DNA of 55,888 nucleotides from Candidatus Moduliflexus flocculans (GTDB lineage Bacteria > Moduliflexota > Moduliflexia > Moduliflexales > Moduliflexaceae). The translations under genes and the position numbers were made by a program. Location: assembly GCA_000739515.1 (NCBI GenBank), contig DF820458.1, forward strand, positions 356,239 through 412,126, given 5' to 3'. This document shows positions 43,020 through 51,207 of the stretch, piece by piece. Within the stretch, counting starts at the first letter, position 1; each line of letters opens with the position of its first letter. Below the pieces are notes generated by a model that was not told the DNA's origin, searched no databases, and was given only the letters and a program-made list of their open reading frames with translations.

Positions 43020-43165
43020 GCCGTAGGCGATATGGTGTTGTAGAAGGGGCATCCCCAATGAGACGCCCCTTCGCCGTAGGCGATACGCCATCCGCAACCG
43101 CTACGCGGTAGAGAGGTTTCTCTTGAAACGTTCTTCTACATTACCTCAAGCCCTACGGGCTAAAT
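43020..43165. repeat. Repeat cluster after lpdA, family N
   Basis: GCCGTAGGCGATA is repeated directly at 43020 and 43072, enclosing an AAGGGGC...GCCCCTT palindrome. GTAGAGAGGTTTCTC and AGCCCTACGGGCT are further self-complementary stretches. No gene is seen. Confidence 0.6.
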
Positions 43166-43195
43166 AATTATCTTGCATTTATTAAATGACTTTTT

Positions 43196-43726
43196 ATGGT
43201 GATAAGCAAACTTGACGAATTGGTTCAAAAGGAGAAAGAAATTCAAAACGGTCTTCGAAAGTTGGTTGGTGATTTCAAAAACACTAACAGTGAATTAGAA
43301 GAAATTTCTTCGTCTGTCAATTATGAACTTGCAGACCTTGCATACGACGGATTGCCGAAACTTCTGGAGGAACAGCATCATATTTCTTTGCTCGGCGATT
43401 TGGCGCGTGATTACATGACGGACAGCGAAGGCCGGCAGATTGAAGTCAATATCGTGGGGACGGCGACTCGAGACGGCTAGCCGCTTACCATTATCGGCGA
43501 GGCCAAAAGTCAATTATCGAAAAAACATGTGGATGAATTTCTGAAAACTCGTGTGAATCGTTTGCGCGGCCTCGTGCCGAACATTTTTGTCGTTATGGTC
43601 GCGTTTATGATTTCGCAGGAAGATGTTGAGCGCTACGCGAAGGAAAACGGGATCGCCGTGTATTATTCGTATCAGTTGCGGCGAGCCGCAAAACTAAGCG
43701 AACGTGATGGCGTGTTCAGGAAATAA
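43196..43726 (+). pseudogene. PD-(D/E)XK nuclease-fold protein interrupted by an in-frame amber codon
   Basis: A 176-codon frame is broken once, at TAG 43478-43480. Before it: coiled N-terminal part, then NYELADLAYDGLPKLLEE and IEVNIVGTATRDG. After it, in the same frame: PLTIIGEAKSQLSKKHVDEFLKTRVNRLRG. A lysine or other residue at the TAG would rebuild the classic core D/N...G-K-x-L-T-I-I-G-E-A-K of these small nuclease-fold proteins; the Asp of the core is Asn here. Probably a decaying gene, or a sequencing error. It precedes pspA by 14 bases. Confidence 0.8.
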
Positions 43727-43740
43727 ATGAGGCTGGTATT

Positions 43741-44403
43741 ATGAATGTTTTCGAACGCATCTGGCGAGCCGCCAAAGCGAATTTCAATGCGTGGCTTGAA
43801 CGAATTGAAAGCCCGGAACGGACATTAGAAAAGTCGTTGCAGCAAATGCAAAAGCAGGTCAATCATATCCGGGAAGATGTCATCCGCGTTGTTGCTGAAG
43901 AGAAAAAGCTGAAAAATCAGCTTGAACGCAATCGAAAAGAGGTTGAACGCTGGGAAAAAAACGCGGAGTTGGCGCTCAAACAGGATAACGAAACATTAGC
44001 GCGGGAGGCATTGCGGCGCAAACGGGAAGCACTCGAATTCATTCAACAACTCAATCCGCAATGGGAAAAACAGCAGGAAATCGCGGAACGATTGAAGAAG
44101 GAATATCAAGCATTGCGCGAACGCATTCAGACCGCGCAGCGCAAAAAACAGCATCTTGTCTTGCGCCTGCAAAACGCCGAATCTCAAAAACGCCTGCAAA
44201 ATTTATTGACAGAACTCACCGATACGAACGTCTTTGACCGATTCGAGCAGAAAGTATTGGACACGGAAAGCATGAATGCGGCGCAGTCGGAATTGCAAGC
44301 TGCGTCGCTCGACCAGCAGTTCGCCGCATTGGGAAGCGCTCCTGATGTCAGCATTGATTTGGAATTGGAAGCATTAAAAGAACGAATGAAATTGAATCCC
44401 TGA
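43741..44403 (+). CDS. PspA/IM30 family protein
   Basis: Membrane-associated coiled-coil protein of 220 residues that protects membrane integrity under envelope stress. Seen: MNVFERIWRAAKANFNAWLERIESPERTLEKSL at the N terminus, matching PspA helix 0 and start of the coiled coil, then long heptad-rich helices with many E, K, Q and R up to about residue 145. No pspF, pspB or pspC neighbour is present. Role in this organism is inferred from the family. Confidence 0.9.
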   Translation: MNVFERIWRAAKANFNAWLERIESPERTLEKSLQQMQKQVNHIREDVIRVVAEEKKLKNQLERNRKEVERWEKNAELALKQDNETLAREALRRKREALEFIQQLNPQWEKQQEIAERLKKEYQALRERIQTAQRKKQHLVLRLQNAESQKRLQNLLTELTDTNVFDRFEQKVLDTESMNAAQSELQAASLDQQFAALGSAPDVSIDLELEALKERMKLNP

Positions 44404-44411
44404 GAAGAAAA

Positions 44412-44441
44412 CTCTGACAGGGTTTTAAAACCCCGTCAAGG
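44412..44441. repeat. Palindrome, family I copy 2
   Basis: CTCTGACAGGGTTTT-AAAACCCCGTCAAG between pspA and the methyltransferase, related to the element at 21721. Confidence 0.72.
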
Positions 44442-44457
44442 TTGCGATGAGATACAC

Positions 44458-45252
44458 ATGGCAGCCCAACACTGGCAATTACAAATCGCGGAAAAATCGT
44501 TAAAAAAACAAGAAAAAATTCGTGCGATCAAGGCATTTATCGAGCCGACCGCCGGGAAAACCTGTTTAGAAGTCGGCTGCGATAAAGGGGTCTTGAGTTA
44601 CCATCTGCGTCAGTGGGGCGGTAATTGGACGAGCGTGGACGCGGATGAAGAAAACCTGCGAATTACGCGGGAACTCGTCGGCGACAATGTCGCGTTCACC
44701 GACGGCAACACGTTGAATTTTCCTGACCGGCATTTCGATTGCATCATTGCGATTGATTTTTTGGAGCATATTCAGACAGATCAGGAATTTATCATCGAAA
44801 TGCGGCGCGTCTTAAAAGACGCCGGAACGCTTTATATCACCGTGCCGCACACCGGGCGCGGCCTGATTCTCAACGCGGCGCGGCGCTGGCTCGGCTTTAA
44901 GCCCGAAGATTACGGCCATGTGCGCGAAGGTTATTCGTTAGACGATTTGCGGCCAAAGCTTGAAACAGGCGGGTTCACGGTGACAGCCTCCACGACCTTC
45001 AGCCGGTTTTTCAGCGAAGGGATTGAATTGCTCCTGAATTTCGGCTATTTTTTCCTGTTAAGCCGCAAGCAAAATCGCGGTGGCATTAAGGGCGGAATTT
45101 CGCCCAATTCTGAGCAAGAAGCGGCGCGTCATGCCAAAGCGTTGCGAATGTATTCACTGATTTATCCTGTCATGAAACTGATGTCGTTTTTCGACGCGCT
45201 GATTCCGTTTACGCAGGGGTATATCCTGATGGTTTCAGCCAAAAAGAAATAA
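44458..45252 (+). CDS. Class I SAM-dependent methyltransferase
   Basis: 264-residue methyltransferase of the Methyltransf_11 type. Seen: motif I CLEVGCDKGVLSYHLRQWG near residues 38-56, SVDADEENL, LNFPDRHFDCIIAIDFLEHI near 84 (motif IV), MRRVLKDAGTLYITVPHTGRG. A hydrophobic C-terminal part (LLLNFGYFFLLS and later a helix) suggests membrane association. It heads a run of surface-glycan type genes, so a glycolipid or quinone-like substrate is possible. Confidence 0.85.
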   Translation: MAAQHWQLQIAEKSLKKQEKIRAIKAFIEPTAGKTCLEVGCDKGVLSYHLRQWGGNWTSVDADEENLRITRELVGDNVAFTDGNTLNFPDRHFDCIIAIDFLEHIQTDQEFIIEMRRVLKDAGTLYITVPHTGRGLILNAARRWLGFKPEDYGHVREGYSLDDLRPKLETGGFTVTASTTFSRFFSEGIELLLNFGYFFLLSRKQNRGGIKGGISPNSEQEAARHAKALRMYSLIYPVMKLMSFFDALIPFTQGYILMVSAKKK

Positions 45253-45351
45253 CCACGAAACACACAAAATACACGAAAATGAACGAATCGGGAGTGCAAA
45301 AACTTGCTTTTGCCGTGTTCATATTTTCGTGTATTTTGTGTGTTTCGTGGT
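45251..45351. repeat. Nested palindromes: family F enclosing family E core
   Basis: Outer arms ACCACGAAACACACAAAATA (45252-45271) and TATTTTGTGTGTTTCGTGGT-like right arm ending 45351. Inside, GGGAGTGCAAAAA-CTTG-CTTTTGC (45290-45314) is the left unit of family E. The element touches the methyltransferase stop and ends 10 bases before the epimerase start. Confidence 0.82.
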
Positions 45352-45361
45352 AAAAAATGGT

Positions 45362-46360
45362 GTGAAAATCTTGATTTCTGGCGCGACTGGATTTGTCGGG
45401 TCGCATGTCGCGCAATATTTAGTTCAGCAAGGGCATGACGTGTATGCGTTAGTCCGAACAACAAGCGAGACACAGGCATTAGAGCAGCTTGGAGTTCATT
45501 TATTTCATAATGATCGCGCATACGATCCTGAATCGTTTCGAGCGTTTTTTGAGGCGCATCCTGATATTGAGGCAATTTTTCATCTCGCCAGCGTGTTGAC
45601 ATTAGCAAAACTCAAATATGACGATTACTGGAAGATTAATGTTGGCGTGACGAAAAATTTGTTAGAAGCGAGCCGGAAGTTGCCGCTCAAAGCCTTTATT
45701 TATTGCAGCAGCGTCGGCGTGATCGGCCCGCTGCCGGAAATCCCCGCCAATGAAGAAACGCCATGCGCCCCGGACAGCCCCTACGGTCAATCCAAATACG
45801 AAGCTGAATGTTTAGCTCTTGACTATGCCCGCCAGTATAATCTGCCGGTGGCATCCGCACGATTGTCATGGGTCTATGGTCCTGGCGATACGCGCACGTT
45901 CAAATTTTTCCGCATGGTGGCGAAAGGCCGATTTTTCATGATTGGCGATGGCAAAACCCGCATCAGCCCTGTCTATGTTGAAGATGTGGTGCGGGGGCTG
46001 GTGTTGTGCGCGGAACAGATCGAAAAAACGCGAGGTCAAGTTTTTATTGTCGCGGGGAAGGAATCGGTGGCACTGCGCGATCTGGCTGAAATGATTGCGA
46101 AAGAAGCAGGATCGAAAGTGCTGCCGTTCAGCGTTCCCGCCGGACTGGCAACAATGGCGGCGCGAGTTTGCGAAGCCGTCTGCGCTCGTTTTGGCATTGA
46201 ACCGATGATTCATAAAAACCGCTTAAATTTTTTCTTTCGCGACCAAGCGTTTGATATTTCCAAAGTTCGGGAAGCCGTCGGATATGCGCCGCGAATTGAT
46301 TTGCCGGAAGGGGTAAAGCGCACAGTGCAATGGTATCAACAACAAGGATGGCTTTCATAA
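45362..46360 (+). CDS. NAD-dependent epimerase/dehydratase (extended SDR)
   Basis: 332-residue sugar-nucleotide or sterol-type SDR enzyme. Seen: KILISGATGFVGSHVAQYLVQQGHDVYALVR with the Rossmann GATGFVGSH, AIFHLASVLT, catalytic YGQSKYEAE (YxxxK) near residue 142, and VYGPGDTRTFKFF. I use GTG 45362, since upstream codons come from the repeat. The next gene (flippase-like) starts about 5 bases later. Likely part of glycolipid synthesis. Confidence 0.88.
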   Translation: MKILISGATGFVGSHVAQYLVQQGHDVYALVRTTSETQALEQLGVHLFHNDRAYDPESFRAFFEAHPDIEAIFHLASVLTLAKLKYDDYWKINVGVTKNLLEASRKLPLKAFIYCSSVGVIGPLPEIPANEETPCAPDSPYGQSKYEAECLALDYARQYNLPVASARLSWVYGPGDTRTFKFFRMVAKGRFFMIGDGKTRISPVYVEDVVRGLVLCAEQIEKTRGQVFIVAGKESVALRDLAEMIAKEAGSKVLPFSVPAGLATMAARVCEAVCARFGIEPMIHKNRLNFFFRDQAFDISKVREAVGYAPRIDLPEGVKRTVQWYQQQGWLS

Positions 46361-46365
46361 CTATC

Positions 46366-47337
46366 ATGACCACATCAACCAAAAATCTTTTGATAAAAAC
46401 TGTAGTAAGTTGCTTGTTGTTAGCCTATCTGCTCTGGACAACAGATCTGCATTCTGTCTGGGATGCCTTCAAAACGGCCAGTCCATTCTGGTTAGGCGCG
46501 GCTTTTTCGTTACATATCATCGGGTTTCTGCTCTCGGCGTATCGCTGGCAAATGCTTTTAGCGGTGCGGGGAGCGCACTATTCGGTCGGGTATCTCTTGC
46601 AATCGTTGATGATCGGCATTTTTTTCAATAGCTTTCTTCCGTCAACGGTTGGCGGCGATGTGTTTCGGGCGTATGACACGTCGGAACGCGCTGGTTCGAC
46701 GACTGAGGCGATGACGGTCGTGGTGGTCGAGCGCCTGACCGGGATGTTTGCGTTAGGCTTGTTTGCGCTGTTTGCCTTGTTGTTTGAGTTTTCGCAATTC
46801 AGCCACTTGCCGATTATCTGGCTGTCATTAGGGGGACTGGGGATTGCATTTTTGTGTTTTGTCGCGGCGATGCAGCCACGTATCGCGGACGTTGTGAAAA
46901 AGGTGTTTCAACATCCTGTCGTGCAGCGCATCCCGTTTTCTCAAAAAATTCGTACGAAATTGCGACAAATTTATCATGCGCTCGCAGTCTATCGCCGCAA
47001 CAGGCGTGTTATGGGAATTGCGTTCGCGTTGGCGTTAGTGCTACAGATCAATGTGATCTTTCATTATTATACGATTGCCTACGCCATGAATCTTCAGGTG
47101 TCGGTGTTCTACTTTTTCTTGATCGTGCCAGTCGTCACTATCATTCTGATGCTTCCGCTGTTTATTAATGGTATTGGTGGCAGGGAATTAGTGTATATCT
47201 TTTTGTTCGGTCAATTCGGCGTGCCTCGCGCCGACGCGATTGCCTTTAGCTGGATTTCTTTCGGCATGGTGCTGATTCAGGGCGTGATTGGCGGCATGTT
47301 GTATGCGATCCGCAAAAAAGAAATTCCATCATCGTAG
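46366..47337 (+). CDS. Flippase-like lysylphosphatidylglycerol synthase TM-region protein (UPF0104)
   Basis: Polytopic membrane protein of 323 residues with about eight segments. Seen: FNSFLPSTVGGDVFRAYDTSERAG near residues 88-112 (the family hallmark NxFLP-x-x-G-G-D), VVVERLTGMFALGLF, and ISFGMVLIQGVIGGMLYAIRKK at the end. Family members are proposed to move lipids across the membrane, and MprF shares this domain. The start is unsure (46348 also possible). The stop TAG is the first part of a half copy of repeat family D. Confidence 0.85.
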   Translation: MTTSTKNLLIKTVVSCLLLAYLLWTTDLHSVWDAFKTASPFWLGAAFSLHIIGFLLSAYRWQMLLAVRGAHYSVGYLLQSLMIGIFFNSFLPSTVGGDVFRAYDTSERAGSTTEAMTVVVVERLTGMFALGLFALFALLFEFSQFSHLPIIWLSLGGLGIAFLCFVAAMQPRIADVVKKVFQHPVVQRIPFSQKIRTKLRQIYHALAVYRRNRRVMGIAFALALVLQINVIFHYYTIAYAMNLQVSVFYFFLIVPVVTIILMLPLFINGIGGRELVYIFLFGQFGVPRADAIAFSWISFGMVLIQGVIGGMLYAIRKKEIPSS

Positions 47338-47349
47338 AGACGCCTCTAT
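47334..47349. repeat. Half copy of palindrome family D
   Basis: CGTAGAGACGCCTCTA at the very end of the flippase-like gene; its TAG is that gene's stop codon. Confidence 0.65.
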
Positions 47350-47395
47350 ATTAGGGGGTACTACTGCGCTGTTTCATACATTTTTAATCACTTGC

Positions 47396-47446
47396 AGGAG
47401 GGGCAAATTTTGATTTGACAGGCGAAATCGAGATTTCGTACTCCTA
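47396..47446. repeat. Compound palindrome, family E copy 6
   Basis: AGGAGGGGCAAAT...TTTGAC and GCGAAAT-CGAG-ATTTCG, right flank TACTCCT. It lies 26 bases upstream of the 1141-residue gene. Confidence 0.75.
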
Positions 47447-47472
47447 AAAATTACAGAACCAATGTACTACGC

Positions 47473-50400
47473 ATGAAACGAATTCCTCGAGAAATACTGG
47501 TCTGGCTTGCCTGTTTGGGCTTTTTTCTGATTATCGCCGTCAGTGTCAACTATCATCACGTATTAGACTACATGTTCAGCGATGAAATGGCCTATTACAT
47601 GATGGCGCAAAGCCTCTCGGCGGATAACGATCTCATTTATACGCAGCAAGATTTGCGGCGCGTCTATGAAGAAGGATGGCATGCCGGGCCAATCGGGATT
47701 TTTCTCAATAAAACGCCGGACGGCACGATTTACATCTCGAAATCCTTCATCTATTCCTGGGTGTTGTCGCCATTTTTTACCCTGTTTGGTTTCAATGGAT
47801 TTCTTATTGTAAACGTCATCTTCTTTTTCCTCTGCATCTTGATGGCCTGGCTGTATCTGCGCCAATACATGGCTTCATCAGTGGCGATGGCGTTTGCGAT
47901 GATGTTCTTTATGTTAAGCGCCAGCATGATCTATGTGGTCTGGCTGACGCCGGAAATCTTCACCATGTTCTGCGTCACATTGGGGTTGTTCTTATGGCTT
48001 TATGAGCAGGAATCGCCGCGAAAAGGGATGCAAGAACAACGCGTATTGCCTCTGTCTTTTTTCGAAGAATTACTCTCATGCCTGCGCTGGCTGTTTCTCA
48101 CGCCGCATGGACGACGTTATCTTGCGCCGCTGCCGCTTGCATTTGCCGCGATGGCGAAATTGCCGAATATCTTATTCTTCGTGCCGCTCATCGCTGATAT
48201 GCTATTTTTCGGCGGCTGTCGTCCATCTCAGACGCACGCCGTGAGCGTTGCGCGACAACGAGTATGGCGCATTCTTCTGCCTCGTTTCGGGAAAACGATT
48301 GTGCTGTGCGCGATCTTTGCGGGAATGTTTCTCGTGCTTTCTGAAATGCAGACGCGCTATACCGGCAGCGCCAACCCGTATGGTGGTGACCGGCGCACGT
48401 TCGTGTCGGGCTTTCCGTTCGATGCCCCTGAAGATACCTGGCAGAAGGGTATTCCGATGACCACGAAAGGATATTTTACCGAAGATTTTTTCTTTCATCT
48501 GAAAACGCTGCTGTATAATATCTATTATTATGTTGTTGGCCGGTTCACCGGGATATTGCCCTATTTTACAGCGTCGTTGCTCGCTGCTGCACTCTTCTTC
48601 TGGCAATTCATCCGACGCGCCTCACTGCGAAGCGATGAAGAACGGCGGGCGCTCTGGCAGCGCGGGTTTTTATTCGTCATCATTCTTGCCAGCATCGGAG
48701 CTTATATCGTGTTGATGCCGATCAACTATCACGGCGGCGGCGGCGCGTTCGGTAACCGGTATTTCATCAATATCTATCCGGCGTTTTTATTCTTGATCAC
48801 CGCCATGCCGCGCCTGTGGCCGTTTGTGGTGTCGGGCGTCATCAGTGCAATCTTTTTAGCACCGTCACTCATCACGCCGTTTCAATCGTCGTATTTTCCG
48901 GCATTCCACGCCTTCCGTCTGCCGTTTCGCCTGCTTCCGGTGGAATTTACCTTAATTGACACGCTTCCAACGAATGTTGATCCGAAGTTGGCGCAAACCG
49001 AATGGACTGGCAACGGATTCGCGCACCGGCTCTATTTTTTCGATGATCACGCGCTGGATACCAGCCCACGAGAATTTCTGGTCGCGGGCGGCCAACGCGC
49101 AGAACTTGGATTGCGAACGACATTAGGGCAGCAGCATCTCGCGATGACAATCACAAACGGTGTCGTGCCGAATCAGGTTGATGTGGCGGTCGGGGAATAT
49201 CGGCAAATCATTCACTTTTCGAAGCCTTATGAAACGCGGACGTTTGCGCTGTCATTAGAGGAGTTTTTGCCGTATTTCAAAAATTCGCTTTATCCGATTT
49301 CTGTTTTTTCCCACGCAGGCGCTGTGCCGAAATTTGTGGCAGGAGCGAATTCTTTAGAGATTCGCAATATTGGCTGCCGCGTGTCTCTTTCACTTAATCC
49401 GATAGAGGTCGGCAGCGCCTATCTCGAAAACGGACAGGCAGACGAGGCGCTTTCTGCGATGGAAACCGCGCAGGCGTCCGGCGCAGATGAATTCAGGCTG
49501 CGTTATTTGCGCGGGCTGGCCTATCAACATGCTGGCAAGCATGACGAAGCATTGCGGGAATTGCGCTGGTGCGAACAGCATCTTGCGGATTTCTTTGCGT
49601 CATTTTTGTCAGGAATGGCGGCGCAACCGGAGAATGTGCCGTCTGTTATGAAATTTTCGACAGGGAATCGGGGCGAACCGTTCGCGCTTTTCCGCTATGA
49701 GGCCGAAGAATTGCCGCGCAGCGTCGGCGATGTTTTCGAAGAACGCGACCTTTCGAATGGCGCGGGAACGGCATTTGTGCCTGAGCAGCATCATCAGGGC
49801 TATCTCGCTTTCGGGCAGTACGTGGAACTTCCGCCCGGCGAATACCAAGCGAATTTTCGCATGAAAATTGGCGAATCCGCCGACATCGTGCCGGAAGCGC
49901 TGAATTATGTCGCGCTGTTCCTTGATGTTTATAACGCAAAATATGGTCTTGTGGCAGAAGAGCCTATCCGCTTAACGCCTGAATATGCCGCGCAATTTGG
50001 ACAATTTGGCGTCTATCCAATCCGATTTGCGCTCAGACAGCCGCTTGTCATCGAATTTCGCGCCCGCGCCACAGGCTACGCGCCGATTGAGTTCGACGCG
50101 GTTGATCTGATTCCGCTGCTCCCGACGCGGTTATATGACGCGCTCGGCGTCTCGCTTGCGCAGCAAGGGGAATGGGAAGAGGCTGAGCGCTATTTCCACG
50201 CCGCCGCGAATCCCTCTATTCGCAAGCCCGCCGAAGTTCAGGCGGCGTTTGTGAAAACGTTGCTGCATCTGCAACAATGGGATGAAGTGCTTGAGATGCT
50301 ATCGCATGAAAAAATTGATGAAACTGGCCATACAGGACAATGGACGCATGTCTTGTCGCTTCGAGATGATTCCGGCGAGCTTCCGAATATCCCCTCGCAG

Positions 50401-50898
50401 GTTCAGGAAAAATTCGACGAAATGTGGAGGGCATTTTCGCCGGTAAGTGCCGCAGACCTGACATTTGGCAAGCAGATACGCTTTTTAGGATATGATGTGT
50501 CTGCGTCATCACTCAAACCCGGTGAGCAAATGCGCATTCGTTATTACTGGCAGGCGTTGGCGGCGATGAACACGAATTACACAATTTTCGTGCATATCAC
50601 CCGTCAGGAAGAAAGCGCGGCGGCGCTTGCAGCGAATCGCCTGCTTCGGCGTATCGGCATCGGGCAGGCACACATGTTCCAGCAAGATCATGCCCCGTTT
50701 CATGGCGACTATCCGACGCGCCAATGGTTGCAAGGCGAATGGCTGCGCGAAGAATATACCGTGATGATTCCGCCACAACTTGCGCCGGGCGTGTATGACA
50801 TCTGGATCGGCGTGTATGATCCGACAAGCGGCCAGCGATTGATCAGCAAGTCTGGCGAAAAAACAAAAATCGGCGAGTTGACAATTCTCCAAAACTAA
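47473..50898 (+). CDS. Large membrane GT-C-like protein with TPR and beta-sandwich domains
   Basis: 1141 residues. The N-terminal half (to about 480) is polytopic; the first periplasmic loop FSDEMAYYMMAQSL has the Asp-Glu pair expected in GT39-like enzymes. Next are TPR-like repeats (YLENGQADEALSAMETAQ and YQHAGKHDEALREL, about 645-700), a carbohydrate-binding-like sandwich (YEAEELPRSVG to about 880) that resembles the one in the next protein, another TPR pair (YDALGVSLAQQGEWEEAERYF), and a C-terminal domain IRFLGYDVSASSLKPGEQMRIRYYW...GVYDPTSGQRL often found in such membrane glycosyltransferases. Substrate unknown. Confidence 0.8.
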   Translation: MKRIPREILVWLACLGFFLIIAVSVNYHHVLDYMFSDEMAYYMMAQSLSADNDLIYTQQDLRRVYEEGWHAGPIGIFLNKTPDGTIYISKSFIYSWVLSPFFTLFGFNGFLIVNVIFFFLCILMAWLYLRQYMASSVAMAFAMMFFMLSASMIYVVWLTPEIFTMFCVTLGLFLWLYEQESPRKGMQEQRVLPLSFFEELLSCLRWLFLTPHGRRYLAPLPLAFAAMAKLPNILFFVPLIADMLFFGGCRPSQTHAVSVARQRVWRILLPRFGKTIVLCAIFAGMFLVLSEMQTRYTGSANPYGGDRRTFVSGFPFDAPEDTWQKGIPMTTKGYFTEDFFFHLKTLLYNIYYYVVGRFTGILPYFTASLLAAALFFWQFIRRASLRSDEERRALWQRGFLFVIILASIGAYIVLMPINYHGGGGAFGNRYFINIYPAFLFLITAMPRLWPFVVSGVISAIFLAPSLITPFQSSYFPAFHAFRLPFRLLPVEFTLIDTLPTNVDPKLAQTEWTGNGFAHRLYFFDDHALDTSPREFLVAGGQRAELGLRTTLGQQHLAMTITNGVVPNQVDVAVGEYRQIIHFSKPYETRTFALSLEEFLPYFKNSLYPISVFSHAGAVPKFVAGANSLEIRNIGCRVSLSLNPIEVGSAYLENGQADEALSAMETAQASGADEFRLRYLRGLAYQHAGKHDEALRELRWCEQHLADFFASFLSGMAAQPENVPSVMKFSTGNRGEPFALFRYEAEELPRSVGDVFEERDLSNGAGTAFVPEQHHQGYLAFGQYVELPPGEYQANFRMKIGESADIVPEALNYVALFLDVYNAKYGLVAEEPIRLTPEYAAQFGQFGVYPIRFALRQPLVIEFRARATGYAPIEFDAVDLIPLLPTRLYDALGVSLAQQGEWEEAERYFHAAANPSIRKPAEVQAAFVKTLLHLQQWDEVLEMLSHEKIDETGHTGQWTHVLSLRDDSGELPNIPSQVQEKFDEMWRAFSPVSAADLTFGKQIRFLGYDVSASSLKPGEQMRIRYYWQALAAMNTNYTIFVHITRQEESAAALAANRLLRRIGIGQAHMFQQDHAPFHGDYPTRQWLQGEWLREEYTVMIPPQLAPGVYDIWIGVYDPTSGQRLISKSGEKTKIGELTILQN

Positions 50899-51207
50899 GC
50901 CAGAATTAGGCGCATCTGCCATTTTTGTCGCGAAATTAGAGTTGACAAAACTGTCAGTAGAAGATTATGAGGCATCAGAAAATATTTCAGAGGTAATTAT
51001 TTAGCACGACGTACTGCGAACGTCCCCGTTCGCCGACGTTGCCTGCGCCGAACGCTTTAACAGTATGGGGTGGCGTCTCCTGCGAACGAGGACGTTCGCG
51101 GTACGTAAATAGTTACTTTCAGAATAGATATGATGTTTGGACGAATTACGGCATCGAATCGCTGAAGAGCGAGATTATCGCCGCCGCGTGAGGGGGGATT
51201 CTTTCAA
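50899..51207. other. 309-base gap with possible gene remnants
   Basis: It holds a family K palindrome. Two short stop-ended frames flank it: FVAKLELTKLSVEDYEASENIS-like (ending in TAG at 51004) and YDVWTNYGIESLKSEIIAAA (ending in TGA near 51190). They read like fragments of real protein, and could be debris of a gene split by the palindrome. I cannot assign a family. AGGGGGG near 51191-51197 is the ribosome site of the next gene. Confidence 0.45.
51010..51104. repeat. Palindrome, family K
   Basis: GTACTGCGAACGTCCCCGTTCGC (51010-51032) and GCGAACGAGGACGTTCGCGGTAC-type mirror (51082-51104). Each arm is itself a hairpin. The central hairpin is related to the one at 24075-24101, with changed but paired stem bases. 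Confidence 0.75.

Noticed and set aside
43478..43480. Amber codon as a pyrrolysine or programmed readthrough site
   Set aside because: No supporting pyl genes or structural signal are visible; mutation or error is simpler.
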